Assembly (NCBI RefSeq): GCF_000828715.1
Contig: NZ_AP014583.1
Coordinates: 2,974,001-3,038,000 of the forward strand
Source: Winogradskyella sp. PG-2
Lineage (GTDB): Bacteria; Bacteroidota; Bacteroidia; Flavobacteriales; Flavobacteriaceae
Length of the DNA stretch: 64,000 bases
Direction: 5' to 3'
A model generated the notes under the pieces. The model worked only from the letters and a program-made list of their open reading frames with translations. It was not told the origin of the DNA and did not search any database. Shown here piece by piece: positions 62,513 to 64,000 of this stretch. Position 1 is the stretch's first letter. Each line of letters starts with the position of its first letter. The translations under genes and the position numbers were made by a program.

Positions 62513-64000
62513 TTAATTGTTTATAATAGTTAATTCGTCTATAATATTTTTAGCATTAGAATAAGTATCAATTAACCAAAGTACGTATCTAATATCTAAG
62601 TTTATTGTGCGTTGTAAGTCCTTATCGAATATGACGTCTCCTGCCATCGCTTCAATGTTTCCATCAAAAGCTAAACCTATCAATTCTCCTTTTCCGTTTA
62701 GTACTGGTGACCCAGAATTTCCGCCAGTTATGTCATTATCTGTTAAAAAATTTACCGCTAATTCACCATCTTTATTAGCATATCTTCCGTAGTTTTTATT
62801 TTCAAAAAACTTGAGCATATCTTTAGGTAAGTCAAATTCGTCATCATTTGGTTTGTATTTATTGATAACACCTTTAAAGGTGGTATAATTATTTATATAA
62901 GCATCATTTCGGGTATCTTTAGGTAAAGCTCTTACTTTTCCATAGGATAATCGAAGTGTTGAGTTAGCATCTGGATATTCTATTCTACTGATTCCTGATT
63001 CTCTTAAACCTTCAACTAATAACCTGAATGATTTTTGGTAATCATTTAGCGGTTGTTGAAGCATCTCAGGTTGCTCTCTATATTTTGCGAGTATAGCTGA
63101 CGATAATTTATAAAGTGGGTCATTAGACAATATATCCTTATCTGGATATTTCAAAAATGCTTCAACTCCTTCTTTTGAGCCAAACATACTGAGGTTGAAA
63201 ATAGCTTCTACATAGTCCGTAAAGTCATTTATTTGTTTAACTTCAGACAGTAGCTCAGGTAAAGAGTAATTAGATTTTGAAGTGTAAAGTTTGAGCTGCT
63301 CTGCTAAAATCTCTTTTTCTAGAGGTAAGTGATACTCTTTGTATGAATTACTGATTAATGCGGTTAAACGTGGCACTAATTCTTTACGTTTTGCTTCATT
63401 AGCATCTGCATAATTTTCAAGTCCTCTTCCAATTCTGTACGGAAGTATTGAGAATTTACTTGAGCGTAACAACCCTATCAAATAATTATCGTGCTGAGAT
63501 TTTTCATTAGTAAGCTTATAATAGTTGTTGATGGTACTAATTACATTGCCGTAAGCACTTTTATACTTTGGTTTATTTGCCCATTTATCAAACTTATTTT
63601 CTGTCTTACGTTTAGTTTCTGCAGTTCCGTGCTTTGTTAAAGCATCGATCATCCCTTGTCGATTCTTCCAATAGTTTGCTATTCCAGCGTATTGCGAAGC
63701 GTACATTAAATTTACAGACTCATCTTTATCCATATATTTTTTCATCACATCCATACTTAGTTTAGAACCTTCAACCCAAGCAGGATATGCGTACTTAACG
63801 TTTTGCTCAATCCCTTCGGCAGGCATCCAACGGTTTGTTCGACCTGGATACCCCAAAATCATAGCGAAATCATTCTCTTTAACACCACCAATATTTACAG
63901 GAAGATGATAATTAACATTTAAGGGTACGTTATCCTCAGAATATTCCGAAGGTTGTCCATTGGCATCTGCATATACTCTGAATAGCGAGAAATCTCCGGT
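62513..64000 (-). CDS. S46-family dipeptidyl-peptidase (DPP7-like), 5' end beyond window
   Basis: The frame is open from the stop at 62513 to the right edge, 496 codons. It begins inside the conserved block GDFSLFRVYADANGQPSEYS, followed by ENDFAMILGYPGRTNRWMP, so the start lies outside; an internal ATG at 63862 is not the true start. The catalytic Ser sits in GGNSGSPVLNGKGELIG near the C-terminus. The following FDGN has Gly where DPP11 enzymes carry Arg, which favours DPP7-type specificity for hydrophobic residues. It removes dipeptides from peptide N-termini in the periplasm. Confidence 0.9.
   Translation of the reverse strand, partial: TGDFSLFRVYADANGQPSEYSEDNVPLNVNYHLPVNIGGVKENDFAMILGYPGRTNRWMPAEGIEQNVKYAYPAWVEGSKLSMDVMKKYMDKDESVNLMYASQYAGIANYWKNRQGMIDALTKHGTAETKRKTENKFDKWANKPKYKSAYGNVISTINNYYKLTNEKSQHDNYLIGLLRSSKFSILPYRIGRGLENYADANEAKRKELVPRLTALISNSYKEYHLPLEKEILAEQLKLYTSKSNYSLPELLSEVKQINDFTDYVEAIFNLSMFGSKEGVEAFLKYPDKDILSNDPLYKLSSAILAKYREQPEMLQQPLNDYQKSFRLLVEGLRESGISRIEYPDANSTLRLSYGKVRALPKDTRNDAYINNYTTFKGVINKYKPNDDEFDLPKDMLKFFENKNYGRYANKDGELAVNFLTDNDITGGNSGSPVLNGKGELIGLAFDGNIEAMAGDVIFDKDLQRTINLDIRYVLWLIDTYSNAKNIIDELTIINN

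Noticed and set aside
1..64000. CRISPR arrays, tRNA/rRNA genes, prophage, insertion sequences
   Set aside because: I saw no regularly spaced repeats, no tRNA T-loop signatures and no transposase, integrase or phage structural genes. A tRNAscan or ISfinder run would be decisive.

Overview
The window reads as chromosomal DNA of a marine-type flavobacterium (Bacteroidota, Flavobacteriaceae). The base composition is AT-rich. A type IX secretion (T9SS) C-terminal sorting domain closes a secreted nuclease. Several promoters carry the Bacteroidota -7 box TAnnTTTG. The families present (DUF2911, DUF4294, DUF3667, DUF6702, DUF5916, S46 peptidase, PhoX, AsmA-like) are typical of that family. I found no tRNA, rRNA, CRISPR array, transposase or integrase. 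The genus cannot be fixed from this sequence alone.

Layout. 1-7.3 kb: housekeeping minus-strand block (LolA-like, FtsK, M15 peptidase, DgkA, Tpx, PheT). 7.4-12.2 kb: a thioredoxin-like lipoprotein, then four broken genes around an intact XRE/membrane regulator. 12.4-28.5 kb: short-chain fatty acid transporter, DUF2911/TPR protein, RecG, a multidomain T9SS endonuclease with a two-dyad promoter, an M1 peptidase-patatin pair, a membrane-anchored glutamate-synthase-like operon with an M20 hydrolase, and a UvrD/PcrA helicase. 28.5-36.4 kb: a broken lipoprotein, a barrel protein, an esterase, a YciO/TsaC-like protein, an MFS efflux pump, DinB-like, ABC exporter and GNAT genes. 36.4-45 kb: a three-gene acyl-CoA carboxylase operon, PrsW, NUDIX, a class V aminotransferase, an M42 peptidase, DUF4294 and PAQR/hemolysin III. 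45-50.4 kb: a nitroreductase-SDR-LLM gene set divergent from a Cys-containing HxlR regulator, with dyads between them. 50.3-57.4 kb: a large AsmA-like protein, then an accessory patch of unrelated small genes with palindromic intergenic elements. 57.4-64 kb: a heavily broken DUF5916 barrel gene, a HupE-like/DUF6702 pair, a Tat-exported PhoX-family lipoprotein and an S46 dipeptidyl-peptidase running off the right edge.

The most striking pattern is gene decay. Nine recognisable genes (about 7 kb in total) carry 14 inactivating lesions: eight 1-nt frameshifts, mostly in short homopolymers, and six in-frame stops. About 53 kb of other coding sequence carries none. The broken set is all accessory and includes all three NTF2-fold (SnoaL/DUF4440) genes in the window. 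That skew argues for real pseudogenisation over random sequencing error, although an error-prone consensus cannot be excluded from here.

Other items worth checking are two 17-bp dyads exactly 22 bp apart over the endonuclease promoter, HxlR operator-like dyads over a nitroreductase promoter, a short in-frame duplicate of the tpx 3' end after its stop codon, and inverted palindromic elements bounding a DUF3667-like gene. I did not see a clearly new defence or biosynthetic system.
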